Below are positions 35,191 through 46,338 of a stretch of DNA of 64,000 bases, piece by piece. The notes under the pieces were generated by a model. It saw only the letters and a program-made list of their open reading frames with translations, was not told the origin of the DNA and made no database searches. The stretch's first letter is position 1. The number at the start of each line of letters is the position of its first letter. Made by a program: the position numbers and the translations under genes. This stretch comes from Chondrus crispus (Eukaryota; Rhodophyta; Florideophyceae; Gigartinales; Gigartinaceae). The stretch is from NCBI RefSeq assembly GCF_000350225.1, contig NC_020795.1, positions 92,001-156,000 on the forward strand, read 5' to 3'.

Positions 35191-35679
35191 ATGGTTAACT
35201 TACCTCTTCTTTTAGCTTTACAAGAAACTAATAGAGAAATTGAAGGAGGTCTTTTTGATTTTAATGCAACACTTCCATTAATGGCATTACAATTTTTAGC
35301 TTTAACGGTGATATTGAATCTTCTTTTTTATAAGCCGGTTAGTAATGTGTTAGATGATAGAGATGAATATATTCGTAATAGTCTTACAATGGCTTCTACT
35401 TCTTTAATTAAAGCCAATGAATTAACTCAAAAATATGAGCAAGAATTAGCGGAATCGAGGAAGCAAGCTCAAGATATTATTAAAAAATCTCAGCAAGAAG
35501 CTCAACAAATTGTATCAATTAAAATTAAAGAGGCTCAACAAGATGCAGAGAAATTAGTTTTTGAAGCATCTCAACAATTGAATATACAGAAAGAACAAGC
35601 ATTAAAAACTTTAGAAGATCAAGTAGATGCTTTAAGTGATCAAATTAAACTTAAGTTATTAAATGGTAATTTATTATAA
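35191..35679 (+). CDS. atpG: ATP synthase CF0 subunit b' (AtpG)
   Basis: This 162-residue peripheral-stalk subunit has one N-terminal membrane helix (about residues 28-48, ending LLFYKPV) and a long charged coiled-coil rich in Gln, Glu, Lys and Ala. b' is a cyanobacterial-type duplicate of b that is plastid-encoded in red algae. It pairs with AtpF encoded 42 bp downstream. Confidence 0.95.
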   Translation: MVNLPLLLALQETNREIEGGLFDFNATLPLMALQFLALTVILNLLFYKPVSNVLDDRDEYIRNSLTMASTSLIKANELTQKYEQELAESRKQAQDIIKKSQQEAQQIVSIKIKEAQQDAEKLVFEASQQLNIQKEQALKTLEDQVDALSDQIKLKLLNGNLL

Positions 35680-35733
35680 TCAAATGATTGATATCAATCA
35701 TTTAGTTATAAATTTAAACATGTGGAGAGTATA

Positions 35734-36276
35734 ATGGAGAATATTATTCGAATATTTAATATATTTGCTGAGCATGAATTTCATAAAAGTTTAAGTTTTA
35801 ATTCAAATTTTTTGGAAGCTAATGTAATTAATATAGCATTATTGTTAACGGGTCTAATTTATGTACTAAAACAGTTTTTAGGATCTGTTTTGACAATTAG
35901 ACAACAAAAAGTACTAGCTGCTATACAAGAGTCAGAAGAACGTTTAAAGCAAGCACAAATAAGATTAGAAGAATCAGAAAAGCAATTGGCTCAAACAACA
36001 ATGGTTATCATACAAATCAAAAAAGAAGCTGAATTGACTGCTCAAAAAGTTCGTGAGTCTATACTCGAACAAGGAAAAGTAGATATAGAAAGGCTTACCT
36101 CGGCAGGAAAAGCTAGTATTGCTGTAGCTGAAAATCAGGTCAGGCAACAAATTCAACAACAAATAACCGCCTTGGCTATTAATCGAGTATTTTTACAGCT
36201 ACAAAGTCAAGTAACTCCTGGTATGCAATCAAAAATTATCGATGATAATATTGTAAAACTTGGAGGAAAAATATGA
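35734..36276 (+). CDS. atpF: ATP synthase CF0 subunit b (AtpF)
   Basis: This is 180 residues from the ATG at 35734; a GTG four codons upstream is less likely because GGAG just before the ATG serves as ribosome binding site. It has one membrane helix near residues 30-48 and a long coiled-coil (for example QESEERLKQAQIRLEESEKQ). There is no intron, unlike land-plant atpF. Its stop overlaps the atpD start by four bases (ATGA), suggesting coupled translation. Confidence 0.95.
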   Translation: MENIIRIFNIFAEHEFHKSLSFNSNFLEANVINIALLLTGLIYVLKQFLGSVLTIRQQKVLAAIQESEERLKQAQIRLEESEKQLAQTTMVIIQIKKEAELTAQKVRESILEQGKVDIERLTSAGKASIAVAENQVRQQIQQQITALAINRVFLQLQSQVTPGMQSKIIDDNIVKLGGKI

Positions 36277-36827
36277 GCTATAAAGGCTTATTAGTTAAAG
36301 TAGCATTACCTTATGCTGAAGCATTATTAGAATCTGCTAAAGATTCAAATGCAGTTACAAAAACTAATCAGGATCTATCTTTAATTTTTGATATACTATC
36401 ACAATCTACAGATTTAAAATTTTTTTTAGAAAATCCATTAATTACATTAGTAGCAAAAAAAAATGTCCTTAATCAATTATTTTTAAATCAAGTTGACTAT
36501 TTTGTTCTAAAATTTTTATTAGTACTTATAGATCGTCGTAGAATTGCCTTATTGAGTGTAATTATTGAAAAATATTTAGATTTAGCTTATAAACTAGATT
36601 CAACAATTATAGCTGAAGAATCAACAGCAACAGCTTTTACAGAATTACAGCAGAGTAATATTATTCAAAAGATCAAAGAACTTACTAATAGTAAAAAGGT
36701 AAAATTAGAGATTAAAATAGACACTAATTTAATAGGTGGATTTACAGTAAAAATAGGGTCTAAAATTATAGATACCAGTTTATCCGGTAAGTTAAAGCAA
36801 ATAGCTTTTTATCTTAATACAAATTAA
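36273..36827 (+). CDS. atpD: ATP synthase CF1 delta subunit
   Basis: This 184-residue OSCP/delta family protein sits on top of CF1 and joins the peripheral stalk. Typical traits are VALPYAEALLESAKDSN at the N-terminus and IGGFTVKIGSKIIDTSLSG near the end. In plants this gene is nuclear; plastid coding is a red-lineage trait. The four-base overlap with atpF fixes the start. Confidence 0.96.
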   Translation: MSYKGLLVKVALPYAEALLESAKDSNAVTKTNQDLSLIFDILSQSTDLKFFLENPLITLVAKKNVLNQLFLNQVDYFVLKFLLVLIDRRRIALLSVIIEKYLDLAYKLDSTIIAEESTATAFTELQQSNIIQKIKELTNSKKVKLEIKIDTNLIGGFTVKIGSKIIDTSLSGKLKQIAFYLNTN

Positions 36828-36875
36828 ATATGTACAACTATTACTGTGCAGTATTTTAAAAAAAACTCTAAGTAA

Positions 36876-38417
<1,542 letters not shown>

Positions 38418-38436
38418 TTAACGATATTAAAATAAT

Positions 38437-38464
38437 TAGGATAGAATGCATTTAATCTATCCTA
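38437..38464. terminator. Hairpin between convergent atpA and sufC
   Basis: TAGGATAG at 38437-38444 pairs with CTATCCTA at 38457-38464 around a 12-base loop, in the 56-bp gap between the two stop codons. It is a plausible bidirectional 3' end, with T-rich sequence following on the plus strand. Confidence 0.6.
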
Positions 38465-38473
38465 TTTTATGCT

Positions 38474-39223
38474 TTATATAATACTATCATAACCATAATG
38501 CTCTAATTGCTTTGCTAAATTTGCACCACCTGTATGAATTATTTTACCTTCATGCATTATATGAACATAATCCGGTATAATATATTCTAGTAATCTATTG
38601 TAGTGTGTAATAATAATTATTGCATTATCATTACTAGCTAAAGCATTAATATTGGCAGAAATAGTTTTCAAAGCATCTATATCAAGCCCGGAGTCTGTTT
38701 CATCTAATATAGCAAGTTTAGTATTTAATAAAGACATTTGTAAAATTTCATTCTTTTTTTTCTCTCCTCCAGAAAATCCTTCATTAACATTTCTACTTAA
38801 AAATGACGAATTCATGTCAATAGCTTTAATTTTATCATTAACCAGTTCTAAAAAAGATAAAGGATCTAAAGGAGGTTTATTAGTAATTTTTTGTTTTTCA
38901 TTGTAAGCAAGGCGTAAAAAGTCAGCATTACTAACACCAGATATTTCTACTGGATACTGAAAGGCTAAAAAAATTCCTTTTAATGCTCTGTCTACAGGAC
39001 TCATTTTATTAATATTTTGGTTATAGAATAATATATCTCCTTGTGTAATATTATAACTAGGATGACCAGCAATAACTTTTGCAAAGGTACTTTTCCCGCA
39101 ACCATTTTTACCCATAATAGCATGAATTTCTCCACTATTAATAGATAAATTTAAACCTTTTAAAACTTCTGTATCATCAATACTAGCATATAAATTATTT
39201 ATATTTAATAAATTTTCATTCAT
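38474..39223 (-). CDS. sufC: Fe-S assembly ATPase SufC (Ycf16)
   Basis: This 249-residue ABC-type ATPase works with SufB and SufD in Fe-S cluster assembly in the stroma. It has the Walker [10 protein letters not shown], the modified ABC signature [11 protein letters not shown] typical of SufC, and the Walker [13 protein letters not shown]. It lies 3 bp after sufB on the same strand, so the two are translated from one RNA. Confidence 0.96.
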   Translation of the reverse strand: MNENLLNINNLYASIDDTEVLKGLNLSINSGEIHAIMGKNGCGKSTFAKVIAGHPSYNITQGDILFYNQNINKMSPVDRALKGIFLAFQYPVEISGVSNADFLRLAYNEKQKITNKPPLDPLSFLELVNDKIKAIDMNSSFLSRNVNEGFSGGEKKKNEILQMSLLNTKLAILDETDSGLDIDALKTISANINALASNDNAIIIITHYNRLLEYIIPDYVHIMHEGKIIHTGGANLAKQLEHYGYDSII

Positions 39224-39226
39224 TTG

Positions 39227-40699
39227 TTAACCTATTGTTCCTTCTAATTTTAAATTTAATAGTCTATCTGCTTCCATAGCAAATTCCATCGGCAGTTCGT
39301 TAAAAACATCTTTACAAAAACCACTTATCATTAAGCATATCGCATCTTCTAAATTAATACCTCTTTGCAAGAAATAGAAAATTTGTTCTTCACCTATTTT
39401 AGAGATTGAAGCTTCGTGCTCAACTTTTGCGGATGAATTTTGTACTTGTATATAAGGAAAAGTATTTGCATGAGATTTATTTCCTATTAGTAAAGAATCA
39501 CATTGCGAATAATTTCGAGCATGATTGGCTTTTGGTCCAATTTTTACTAAACCACGATAACTGTTTATTGAATTACCAGCAGATATACCTTTAGAAATAA
39601 TTTTACTTCGTGTTTTTTCTCCTAAATGAATCATTTTACTTCCCGTATCTGTCTGCTGATAATTATTAGTTAAAGCTACAGACGCGAATTCACCTATAGA
39701 ATTATAACCAGCTAATATACAGCTAGGATATTTCCATGTAATTGCTGAACCTGTTTCAACTTGTGTCCATAAAATTTTAGATTTATTACCTATGCATAAA
39801 CCGCGTTTAGTAACAAAATTATATACACCTCCTTTACCTGTAGAATCTCCTGAATACCAATTTTGAACTGTAGAGTATTTAATAGTTGCATTTTCAAGAG
39901 CTACTAATTCTACAACAGCAGCATGCAATTGATTTGTATCAAATTGAGGTGCTGTACATCCTTCCAAATAGCTTACGTAACTATTTTTATCAGCAATAAT
40001 TAAAGTTCTTTCAAATTGCCCTGATTCTTTATTGTTGATTCTGAAATAAGTAGATAATTCCAGCGGACATTTTACATTTGGGGGAATATAGCAAAACGAA
40101 CCATCGCTAAAAGTAGCAGAGTTAAGAGCTGCAAAATAATTATCTCCTATAGGAACAATAGATCCTAAATATTTTTTAATTAATTCTGGGTATTTATGAA
40201 TTGCTTCAGATATAGAACAAAAAATAACGCCAACAGATGCTAATTCTTCTTTAAATGTAGTTGCAATAGACACACTATCAAATACGGCATCAACAGCAAC
40301 ATTGCTTAATCTTTTTTGTTCATTTAAAGGTATACCTAATTTTTCAAAAGTTTCTAAAATAGTAGGATCTACTTCTTCTAAACTATTTAATTGTTTTTGA
40401 TATTTAGGTACAGAATAATATATAATATCGTTGTAATTAATTTTATTATATGTTAATTGACTCCATTTAGGCTCATCCATTTTTTTCCATTTATTATATG
40501 CTTTCAAACGAAAATTTGTTAAATATTCAGGTTCTTTTTTTTCTTTACTAATTAATTGAATAATTTTGTCGTTTAGCCCTTTAGGGAAAGCTTCAGAATC
40601 TATTTTAGTATGGAAGCCATATTTGTATGGTTGTTTTATTAAAGTGTTTAATTTTAAGTTTAATGCTGTTTTACTATTTTTTTGTAAATGATCTGTCAT
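39227..40699 (-). CDS. sufB: Fe-S assembly scaffold SufB (Ycf24)
   Basis: This 490-residue scaffold on which Fe-S clusters are assembled shows conserved blocks: [38 protein letters not shown] and the C-terminal [21 protein letters not shown]. Full length. With SufC it gives part of the SUF system; an IscA-like carrier is encoded at 59.4 kb in the window. SufD and SufS are not here and are presumably nuclear. Confidence 0.97.
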   Translation of the reverse strand: MTDHLQKNSKTALNLKLNTLIKQPYKYGFHTKIDSEAFPKGLNDKIIQLISKEKKEPEYLTNFRLKAYNKWKKMDEPKWSQLTYNKINYNDIIYYSVPKYQKQLNSLEEVDPTILETFEKLGIPLNEQKRLSNVAVDAVFDSVSIATTFKEELASVGVIFCSISEAIHKYPELIKKYLGSIVPIGDNYFAALNSATFSDGSFCYIPPNVKCPLELSTYFRINNKESGQFERTLIIADKNSYVSYLEGCTAPQFDTNQLHAAVVELVALENATIKYSTVQNWYSGDSTGKGGVYNFVTKRGLCIGNKSKILWTQVETGSAITWKYPSCILAGYNSIGEFASVALTNNYQQTDTGSKMIHLGEKTRSKIISKGISAGNSINSYRGLVKIGPKANHARNYSQCDSLLIGNKSHANTFPYIQVQNSSAKVEHEASISKIGEEQIFYFLQRGINLEDAICLMISGFCKDVFNELPMEFAMEADRLLNLKLEGTIG

Positions 40700-40917
40700 T
40701 ATAAATTATAAAGTTATAAAAATATATTATATATATTACCAGCTATCATACATCATAGGTCAACTCAGACTTGGCTGTTAATTATTTATGATAAACAATA
40801 CTTTTTTAAACAGATTTTTCAGTTGAATTTTCTTATAGATTTAATTCTTAATTACAAAATTATATGATAAGATCTATTGTCTTTACTGCAAAAATACAAT
40901 CAATATTTAAATCCTGT

Positions 40918-41718
40918 CTAATAATTTACATCTACAATTGTTATATTTGTGCATTGAATTTCTCTAATATATAAAATAGATGTTACTCTATAGATATCTT
41001 CTTCTATAAAAATTAGAATATTTTTAATAGCATAGTAGTATAGAAAATATTGCTTTAAGTAAAACATATTATTTATATTTCTTAGTCTAATTGCTGTTAT
41101 AGCTATATGTATTTTATTTATGAATGTAATTATGAATTGATAGCCAAGAACCAAGATTAAATTTATTTCTTTAGAAATATTATTTTGATAATTCATATAT
41201 TGTATTAAATAATATAAAACAATTTCTTCATATAATGTAGTTAGTAATAGTAATTTTATAAGTATAGAATATAAAATTATAATTAAGATAGCTCGCACTA
41301 TAAATTTAGGTAATATCAATATATAACTAGATTTAATTATAATACGAAGATATAAATGCTTATTTAAATTTTGAATAATAAAATGAGGCATATCTATATT
41401 AATTAATAGACTAATTAAATCTTTATAAAAAAATTGATTCTTTACTTTTGTAATGTTAGTTCCTAAACAAGCAATAAGACTAATAAAGAATATATAACAT
41501 TTATTCTCTGTATATTGTGTAGCAATTTTTATACAGTTTGCCATAATGACATAAAATATAGTAATAATTAATAAATGCTCGTAATTTAGATAAGGTAATA
41601 AGTGTAAAAATATAAAAATAAATGAGATCCTTTTATGATAAGGTATTCTATGTATCCATGTTGTTGGTGATATAATATATGTATGAAGAAATGCTATTTG
41701 AAATAAATTAATCAACAT
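40918..41718 (-). CDS. EcfT/CbiQ-like multi-span membrane protein (possibly Ycf92)
   Basis: This 266-residue, very hydrophobic protein has about five to six predicted membrane spans. Two features point to the EcfT/CbiQ family, the transmembrane T component of energy-coupling-factor vitamin and metal transporters. The N-terminal SPTTWIHRIPYHKRISF resembles the family's S-W-x-H-R-x-x-x-x-K opening, and ITAIRLRNINN in the C-terminal third resembles the arginine coupling helix. It may be the gene called ycf92 in other red plastids, but I could not check this. No ATPase (A) or substrate (S) component lies in the window. Transport is inferred, not shown. Confidence 0.6.
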   Translation of the reverse strand: MLINLFQIAFLHTYIISPTTWIHRIPYHKRISFIFIFLHLLPYLNYEHLLIITIFYVIMANCIKIATQYTENKCYIFFISLIACLGTNITKVKNQFFYKDLISLLINIDMPHFIIQNLNKHLYLRIIIKSSYILILPKFIVRAILIIILYSILIKLLLLTTLYEEIVLYYLIQYMNYQNNISKEINLILVLGYQFIITFINKIHIAITAIRLRNINNMFYLKQYFLYYYAIKNILIFIEEDIYRVTSILYIREIQCTNITIVDVNY

Positions 41719-41798
41719 AGTAATATTTATGTTTAGATGATCTTAATCAAAAAAAGTTGTATTTATATGTCTTTTTGTGTCATTATATATAGGCAATA

Positions 41799-41880
41799 GG
41801 GTAGATGGCGAAATTGGTATACGCATCACACTCAAAATGTGACAACTTTAGTTTTGAGGGTTCAAGTCCCTCTCTACCCA
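41799..41880 (+). tRNA. trnL(CAA): tRNA-Leu(CAA)
   Basis: This is a class II tRNA with acceptor GGGTAGA pairing with TCTACCC, anticodon stem TCACA/TGTGA around the loop CTCAAAA (anticodon CAA), a long variable arm and T-loop GGTTCAAGTCC. The discriminator base is A. Confidence 0.94.
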
Positions 41881-41910
41881 TAATTTAACATAAATTTAAA
41901 AGTAAAAAAT

Positions 41911-42870
41911 ATGAGTTTATTAGTTTTAGGTGGTACAGGTACTTTAGGACGTCAAATTGTTCGCAAAGCTTTAGATGAAGGATTTCAAGTAAAATGTTTT
42001 GTAAGAAGCTTTAGAAAAGCAGCTTTCTTAAAAGAATGGGGTGCTGAATTAGTCTATGGAGACTTACGTATAGCAGAAACTATACCTTTAACATTATTTG
42101 GTGTTACAGCAATTATAGACGCATCTACAGCAAGACCAACAGATTTATATAACACTAGTCAGATAGACTTATATAGTAAATATATTTTAATAGAATCAGC
42201 TAAAAAAGCAAATATTGAAAGATATATATTTTTTTCTATACTCAATGCTCGAAAATATGCCAACATACCGTTAATGAATCTTAAAGTAAAAATAGAAAAT
42301 AAGTTACAAGATTCTAGTCTAAATTATACAATTTTTACTTTAGGTGGTTTTTTTCAAGGTTTGATTCGCCAGTATGCACTACCTATATTAGAGAACCAAA
42401 CCATTTGGCTGACAGGAGATACAACGTCTATAGCATATATGGATACACAAGATATTGCAAAATTCACTATTAGAAGTTTATCTTTATCTCAAGCAAATAA
42501 GAAAATTTTGCCTTTAGTAGGAAATAGTTCTTGGACTTCTTTACAAGTAATTGAATTATGTGAAAAATTATCGGGGCAAAGATCAAAAATTTCTCAAGTT
42601 CCTATTTATCTACTAAAATTAGCTCGTGAATTTACTAATTTTTTTCAATGGAGCTGGAATATTTCTGAAAGATTAGCTTTTCTAGAAGTAATTAATCGAG
42701 GTGATAATTTTAATACATCTATGAATGAGGTTTATAGTTTATTACAAATACAACATGATGAAACCACACAATTAGAAAATTATTTACAAGAGTATTTTGC
42801 AAAAGTTATGAAAAAATTAAAAGAACTTAATTATAAAATGGGTGAAGAATCGAGCAAAATAGAATTTTAA
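41911..42870 (+). CDS. ycf39: Ycf39, NmrA-like atypical short-chain dehydrogenase
   Basis: This 319-residue protein opens with the dinucleotide-binding glycine motif LVLGGTGTLGRQIV, followed by VKCFVRSFRKAAFLKEWGAEL and GDLRIAETIP. It is the cyanobacterial Ycf39 / plant HCF244 family, which helps insert chlorophyll into new D1 and assemble photosystem II. The catalytic Tyr-Lys pair of true dehydrogenases is not evident, as is usual for the family. It lies 30 bp after trnL(CAA). Confidence 0.95.
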   Translation: MSLLVLGGTGTLGRQIVRKALDEGFQVKCFVRSFRKAAFLKEWGAELVYGDLRIAETIPLTLFGVTAIIDASTARPTDLYNTSQIDLYSKYILIESAKKANIERYIFFSILNARKYANIPLMNLKVKIENKLQDSSLNYTIFTLGGFFQGLIRQYALPILENQTIWLTGDTTSIAYMDTQDIAKFTIRSLSLSQANKKILPLVGNSSWTSLQVIELCEKLSGQRSKISQVPIYLLKLAREFTNFFQWSWNISERLAFLEVINRGDNFNTSMNEVYSLLQIQHDETTQLENYLQEYFAKVMKKLKELNYKMGEESSKIEF

Positions 42871-42894
42871 AATTTATACATAATTAACTTTGAG

Positions 42895-43212
42895 ATGAAT
42901 ATATTTATATCCACAGGCAGAATAGTTAAACATCCTAAATTATTAAGGTATAAACATAAAACATTGGTTCGTACAATGATATGTGTACCAAACAATAAAA
43001 AAAAAGCAACTTTTTATCTTATCAATGTTAATAGTAAAGGAAAAATTGGAAATGATATTTTTGATATATATAGAAAAGGTGATTTTGTTGTAATAGAAGG
43101 ATTAGTATCAATTAAATTTAAAAAAATTAGCATGAATAACAAATATATTAAAAATATAAAATATATCAATATTAAAATTAATAAAATACATCCCGCGTCT
43201 TTAATTTTTTAA
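42895..43212 (+). CDS. ycf41: Ycf41, single-strand DNA-binding protein-like
   Basis: This 105-residue basic protein has an OB-fold-like pattern. MNIFISTGRIVKHPKL at the N-terminus and GDFVVIEGLVSIKF in the middle resemble SSB proteins. It lacks the acidic C-terminal tail of bacterial SSB. It starts 24 bp after ycf39. A role in plastid DNA maintenance is inferred from the fold only. Confidence 0.85.
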   Translation: MNIFISTGRIVKHPKLLRYKHKTLVRTMICVPNNKKKATFYLINVNSKGKIGNDIFDIYRKGDFVVIEGLVSIKFKKISMNNKYIKNIKYINIKINKIHPASLIF

Positions 43213-43336
43213 TACAATTATTTCATTTTTTAATCAAATTACGGAGTTTATGTATTTTTCATATACAATATGAATCAATATTTACATTTAATTGTAATAA
43301 ATTTAAACTATTTTTAATATATAAAAGGAAATAATT

Positions 43337-43453
43337 ATGCTTACTTTAAAGATTTTTGTTTACACAACTGTAATCTTTTTTATCTCTTTATTCTTTTTCG
43401 GCTTTTTGTCTAATGATCCTTCAAGAAATCCAAATCGTAAAGATTTAGAATAA
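43337..43453 (+). CDS. psbI: Photosystem II protein I
   Basis: This 38-residue single-span protein begins [19 protein letters not shown] and ends [15 protein letters not shown], an almost exact match to PsbI across plastids. It sits in the photosystem II core next to D1 and CP43. AAGGAA lies just upstream. It converges on ycf58 with a 13-bp hairpin between. Confidence 0.97.
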   Translation: MLTLKIFVYTTVIFFISLFFFGFLSNDPSRNPNRKDLE

Positions 43454-43462
43454 TATTTTATT

Positions 43463-43499
43463 TATATACTAATAGTATAGTAAAACCTATTAGTATATA
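43463..43499. terminator. Hairpin between convergent psbI and ycf58
   Basis: TATATACTAATAG at 43463-43475 and CTATTAGTATATA at 43487-43499 are perfect 13-base complements around an 11-base loop. The structure fills most of the 56-bp gap between the two stop codons and suits a shared terminator or RNA end. Confidence 0.7.
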
Positions 43500-43509
43500 G
43501 TAAAGAATC

Positions 43510-43959
43510 TCATTTAATTTTTATTTCTGAGTTGAAAGAGATAGCAATATAATTATTATTTTTCTTGATAATAATTACAGATATTTTGAGATTTTTATTA
43601 ATAATATAAGTATATTCTGTATATTGAATTCCATTTTTGAGATATTTAATTTCTATACAATTTGTATTATTTAGAGATAATTTATATGTCTGAATACAAC
43701 TAGAATATATTTTTTGCAATATACCAGATTTAGATTTTGGATTATTTTCTGCTACGTAGTTATAGATTATTTCTCTACTAGATAAATTTTTATATTTACA
43801 TATATAACTATGATTTTGCAATGATTGATCAACAAATCTATCTATATTTTTTTGAAATTTATTGATTTTAATTTTTTTTGCTTGTAAATAATAAATACTT
43901 TGATGAGAGAGCCAGTTGCCTTCTATATTATTACTTAATAATTTTAATAAGGAATTCAT
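43510..43959 (-). CDS. ycf58: Ycf58, CpcS/CpeS-type phycobilin lyase family
   Basis: This 149-residue protein has an N-terminal pattern, LLKLLSNNIEGNWLSHQSIYYL, matching the E-G-x-W-x-S-x-R/Q-[ST]-x-Y-x-L opening of the CpcS/CpeS lipocalin-like bilin lyases. Those enzymes attach chromophores to phycobiliprotein cysteines such as the Cys81/82 sites in this window. The rest is divergent, alternating hydrophobic beta strands. It lies 35 bp after the large Omp85-like ORF on the same strand. Lyase activity is inferred from family only. Confidence 0.7.
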   Translation of the reverse strand: MNSLLKLLSNNIEGNWLSHQSIYYLQAKKIKINKFQKNIDRFVDQSLQNHSYICKYKNLSSREIIYNYVAENNPKSKSGILQKIYSSCIQTYKLSLNNTNCIEIKYLKNGIQYTEYTYIINKNLKISVIIIKKNNNYIAISFNSEIKIK

Positions 43960-43994
43960 AGATTTAATTCATGTAATTTCATGTACGAAGTTTT

Positions 43995-46232
43995 TTAATT
44001 GTTGTATTTTGAATAAAGACGAAATTGTAAAAAATAATTGCTCTTATTACTAATTTTATATTCAATACGAAAAGTAGGCATTTTATATATAGGTACGTTA
44101 AATTGTATACCAGATCCTATATTTACTTCATAAGTAGATAAATTATTGAATGTCGAGTGTTGATGGGTAAATAAAAATGGAATTTTATTATATATATTGT
44201 CTAAAGGTAAATTTTGAGTAAAATTATAGAAAATATATAAAGACAAATGATGAAATATATGAGTACTATATTCTAAGTGATATAAACACAAAGGTTGATA
44301 TAAATTATTATTAATATTATTTTTTTTCAGAAAAATGTTAGCATAGCTTTTATGCAATACATTTTTATACATTTTATTATTTACTAGCAAATCTATCTTA
44401 ATCATTGCAAATAAAATATTTGCATAAATTGATTTTAAAACTTTAGGTAAAACATATATTTGACTATATTTTAAATGTAAGCTGTGACTGCTTGATAATA
44501 TCTTAAAAGATGTATCTATAAATGGCATAAAGCATATTGATTCTACAATAAAAAGTTTGCCTGATGTAAATTGTTTAGTTAAACATAATGTATTATATTT
44601 GATTAATATTCTAAAAATCATTAATTTTTGTTTAAGACTTTTAGTTATGTTTTTTAAAAATACATTGACTAATATTGCATTTATTTCATTGCTTGCATAA
44701 TAATTATTTTGGCTATATTTACTAATACTTATGAACTTTTGATTCGCTCCATGACGCTGAGTAATAAGCCTTACTTCTGTATTGATGTATTCATTTAAAC
44801 TTTTGTCTAATGATATATTAAAGCCCGAAAACAATATTTTAGTGCATATCAAATTTTTCTTAGAAGAATATAGATTTAATAATTGTGATTTTTGTATATC
44901 ATTTAATAAATTATATTTATAATATTCATAGTAAAAGTTTAAAATAGTGTATCCCAATGAATAGTTAGTTAATTTTATATCAGGCAAAAAAAATAGCATG
45001 CTTATAGTAGTATTCTGTCTAGTCATATGTACATCTATAGTAAAATTTTGTTTGTCATAATATGTTTTATGCAAATGATATTTAATTGTAATATAATTTA
45101 ATAATGGTCGTATACAATATTTAATCTTTTCCTCTATCTGTAAAATAAGTAGCTTAAAAAGTTTATGTGATTTCAAAATACTCTTATAATGATTAGAATA
45201 TATTTGTTTTGGGATTCTTGATAAACTAAGTTTATTTTTGTAAAAATAATAGTTCCATATCTCATCTATTTGCTTATAGTTATTAACGATTGTTGCTTCT
45301 TGAAAGAAAAACTTGGAATTAGATTTCAATACATTATATTTAAAAAATATATTTAAGCCTGAAGCATTCCTTTCAACAAAATATGTACAATCATTTAAGA
45401 TTTTACTGTTTTTTAGTTGTCTTATTCCTAATTCAATTTTTTTTATATTTAGTTTTTCACCCTTAATAAAACCTAGTTTTTCAATTATTTTCTTTTCTTT
45501 ATTAAATATTATTTTCTTGGAAAACATATTAGCTTGTGCGCAAATAATATAGCTAGTGGCTACCTCACCTTCAAAGATTTGAAGATATATCTCTTCAGTT
45601 TTTTTTGTTTTGATCAGCTGAATATCAATCCAATGGAAGCCTTTAGATTGGTACCATCGACAAATATCTTGAATACTCTGATTAATCTTAATATAATTTT
45701 TAGGTAAACCTATCTGTTTATAAAAGATATTAATTAAAATACTGCTTGGTATTAATAATTTCTTTTGCTTAAAAATTTTTACTCTTTTTAATATGGGATT
45801 GAAAGTGAGATTCAGAGTAATATATTTAATATTGTTTGATGTAATAGAGATCAATTTCATTTGTTTAAGAAAACCATAGTTTTTTAATTGTTCTATTTTA
45901 TTTTTTACATATAAATTGTCTAAAAAATTTATATTAAAGAAATGCTTGTTTTCTGATAAAAAGCTTTTAACAAAAGTTGAATTACAATTGTCTAATTGTA
46001 TCTTTTTTATAAATCTGTATGTATGACAATCATCTAAGAGACAAATTGTATTAATATTAAATGCAAGTCTATAATTATGCACAATTACTTTTGGCAAGCT
46101 TAAAAGGTGATATATATATGGAATTAGTATCACATTAATTAAAAAATATGAATCTTGCGTTATTATTAAATAGAGTGTATAAGTAATAATTTTAAATCTA
46201 TTATAAATTATATATATGATTTTGATTAGCAT
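43995..46232 (-). CDS. Large ORF with POTRA-like repeats and Omp85/Toc75-like C-terminus
   Basis: This 745-residue AT-rich protein has a hydrophobic N-terminus (residues 1-45). Residues ~80-302 then read like three POTRA domains: KIEQLKNYGFLKQMKLISI, then SIQDICRWYQSKGFHWIDIQ with LQIFEGEV, then KIELGIRQLKNSKILNDC. The rest (~305-745) alternates short polar and hydrophobic stretches as in a beta barrel. It ends GSGIQFNVPIYKMPTFRIEY...FLQFRLYSKYNN, close to the G-x-G-x-x-x-x-x-P-I...R-x-x-Y ending of Omp85 proteins. This fits the Omp85 family (BamA, Toc75, OEP80), which inserts or moves proteins at outer membranes. No function is proven. It is not interrupted. Confidence 0.65.
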   Translation of the reverse strand: MLIKIIYIIYNRFKIITYTLYLIITQDSYFLINVILIPYIYHLLSLPKVIVHNYRLAFNINTICLLDDCHTYRFIKKIQLDNCNSTFVKSFLSENKHFFNINFLDNLYVKNKIEQLKNYGFLKQMKLISITSNNIKYITLNLTFNPILKRVKIFKQKKLLIPSSILINIFYKQIGLPKNYIKINQSIQDICRWYQSKGFHWIDIQLIKTKKTEEIYLQIFEGEVATSYIICAQANMFSKKIIFNKEKKIIEKLGFIKGEKLNIKKIELGIRQLKNSKILNDCTYFVERNASGLNIFFKYNVLKSNSKFFFQEATIVNNYKQIDEIWNYYFYKNKLSLSRIPKQIYSNHYKSILKSHKLFKLLILQIEEKIKYCIRPLLNYITIKYHLHKTYYDKQNFTIDVHMTRQNTTISMLFFLPDIKLTNYSLGYTILNFYYEYYKYNLLNDIQKSQLLNLYSSKKNLICTKILFSGFNISLDKSLNEYINTEVRLITQRHGANQKFISISKYSQNNYYASNEINAILVNVFLKNITKSLKQKLMIFRILIKYNTLCLTKQFTSGKLFIVESICFMPFIDTSFKILSSSHSLHLKYSQIYVLPKVLKSIYANILFAMIKIDLLVNNKMYKNVLHKSYANIFLKKNNINNNLYQPLCLYHLEYSTHIFHHLSLYIFYNFTQNLPLDNIYNKIPFLFTHQHSTFNNLSTYEVNIGSGIQFNVPIYKMPTFRIEYKISNKSNYFLQFRLYSKYNN

Positions 46233-46338
46233 TTTTTAAAGCTTAATTTTAGTTGTAATAATTAGCCAAAATATTAATAGTATTTAATAAATATTGAATT
46301 GTATAAATTATATATATATATATGTAAATAAAATAATA

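Noticed and set aside
46294-46338. N-terminal extension of cemA through a TA repeat
   Set aside because: The family start MKYWNLKK is at 46339; the repeat-derived residues are unlikely to be translated.
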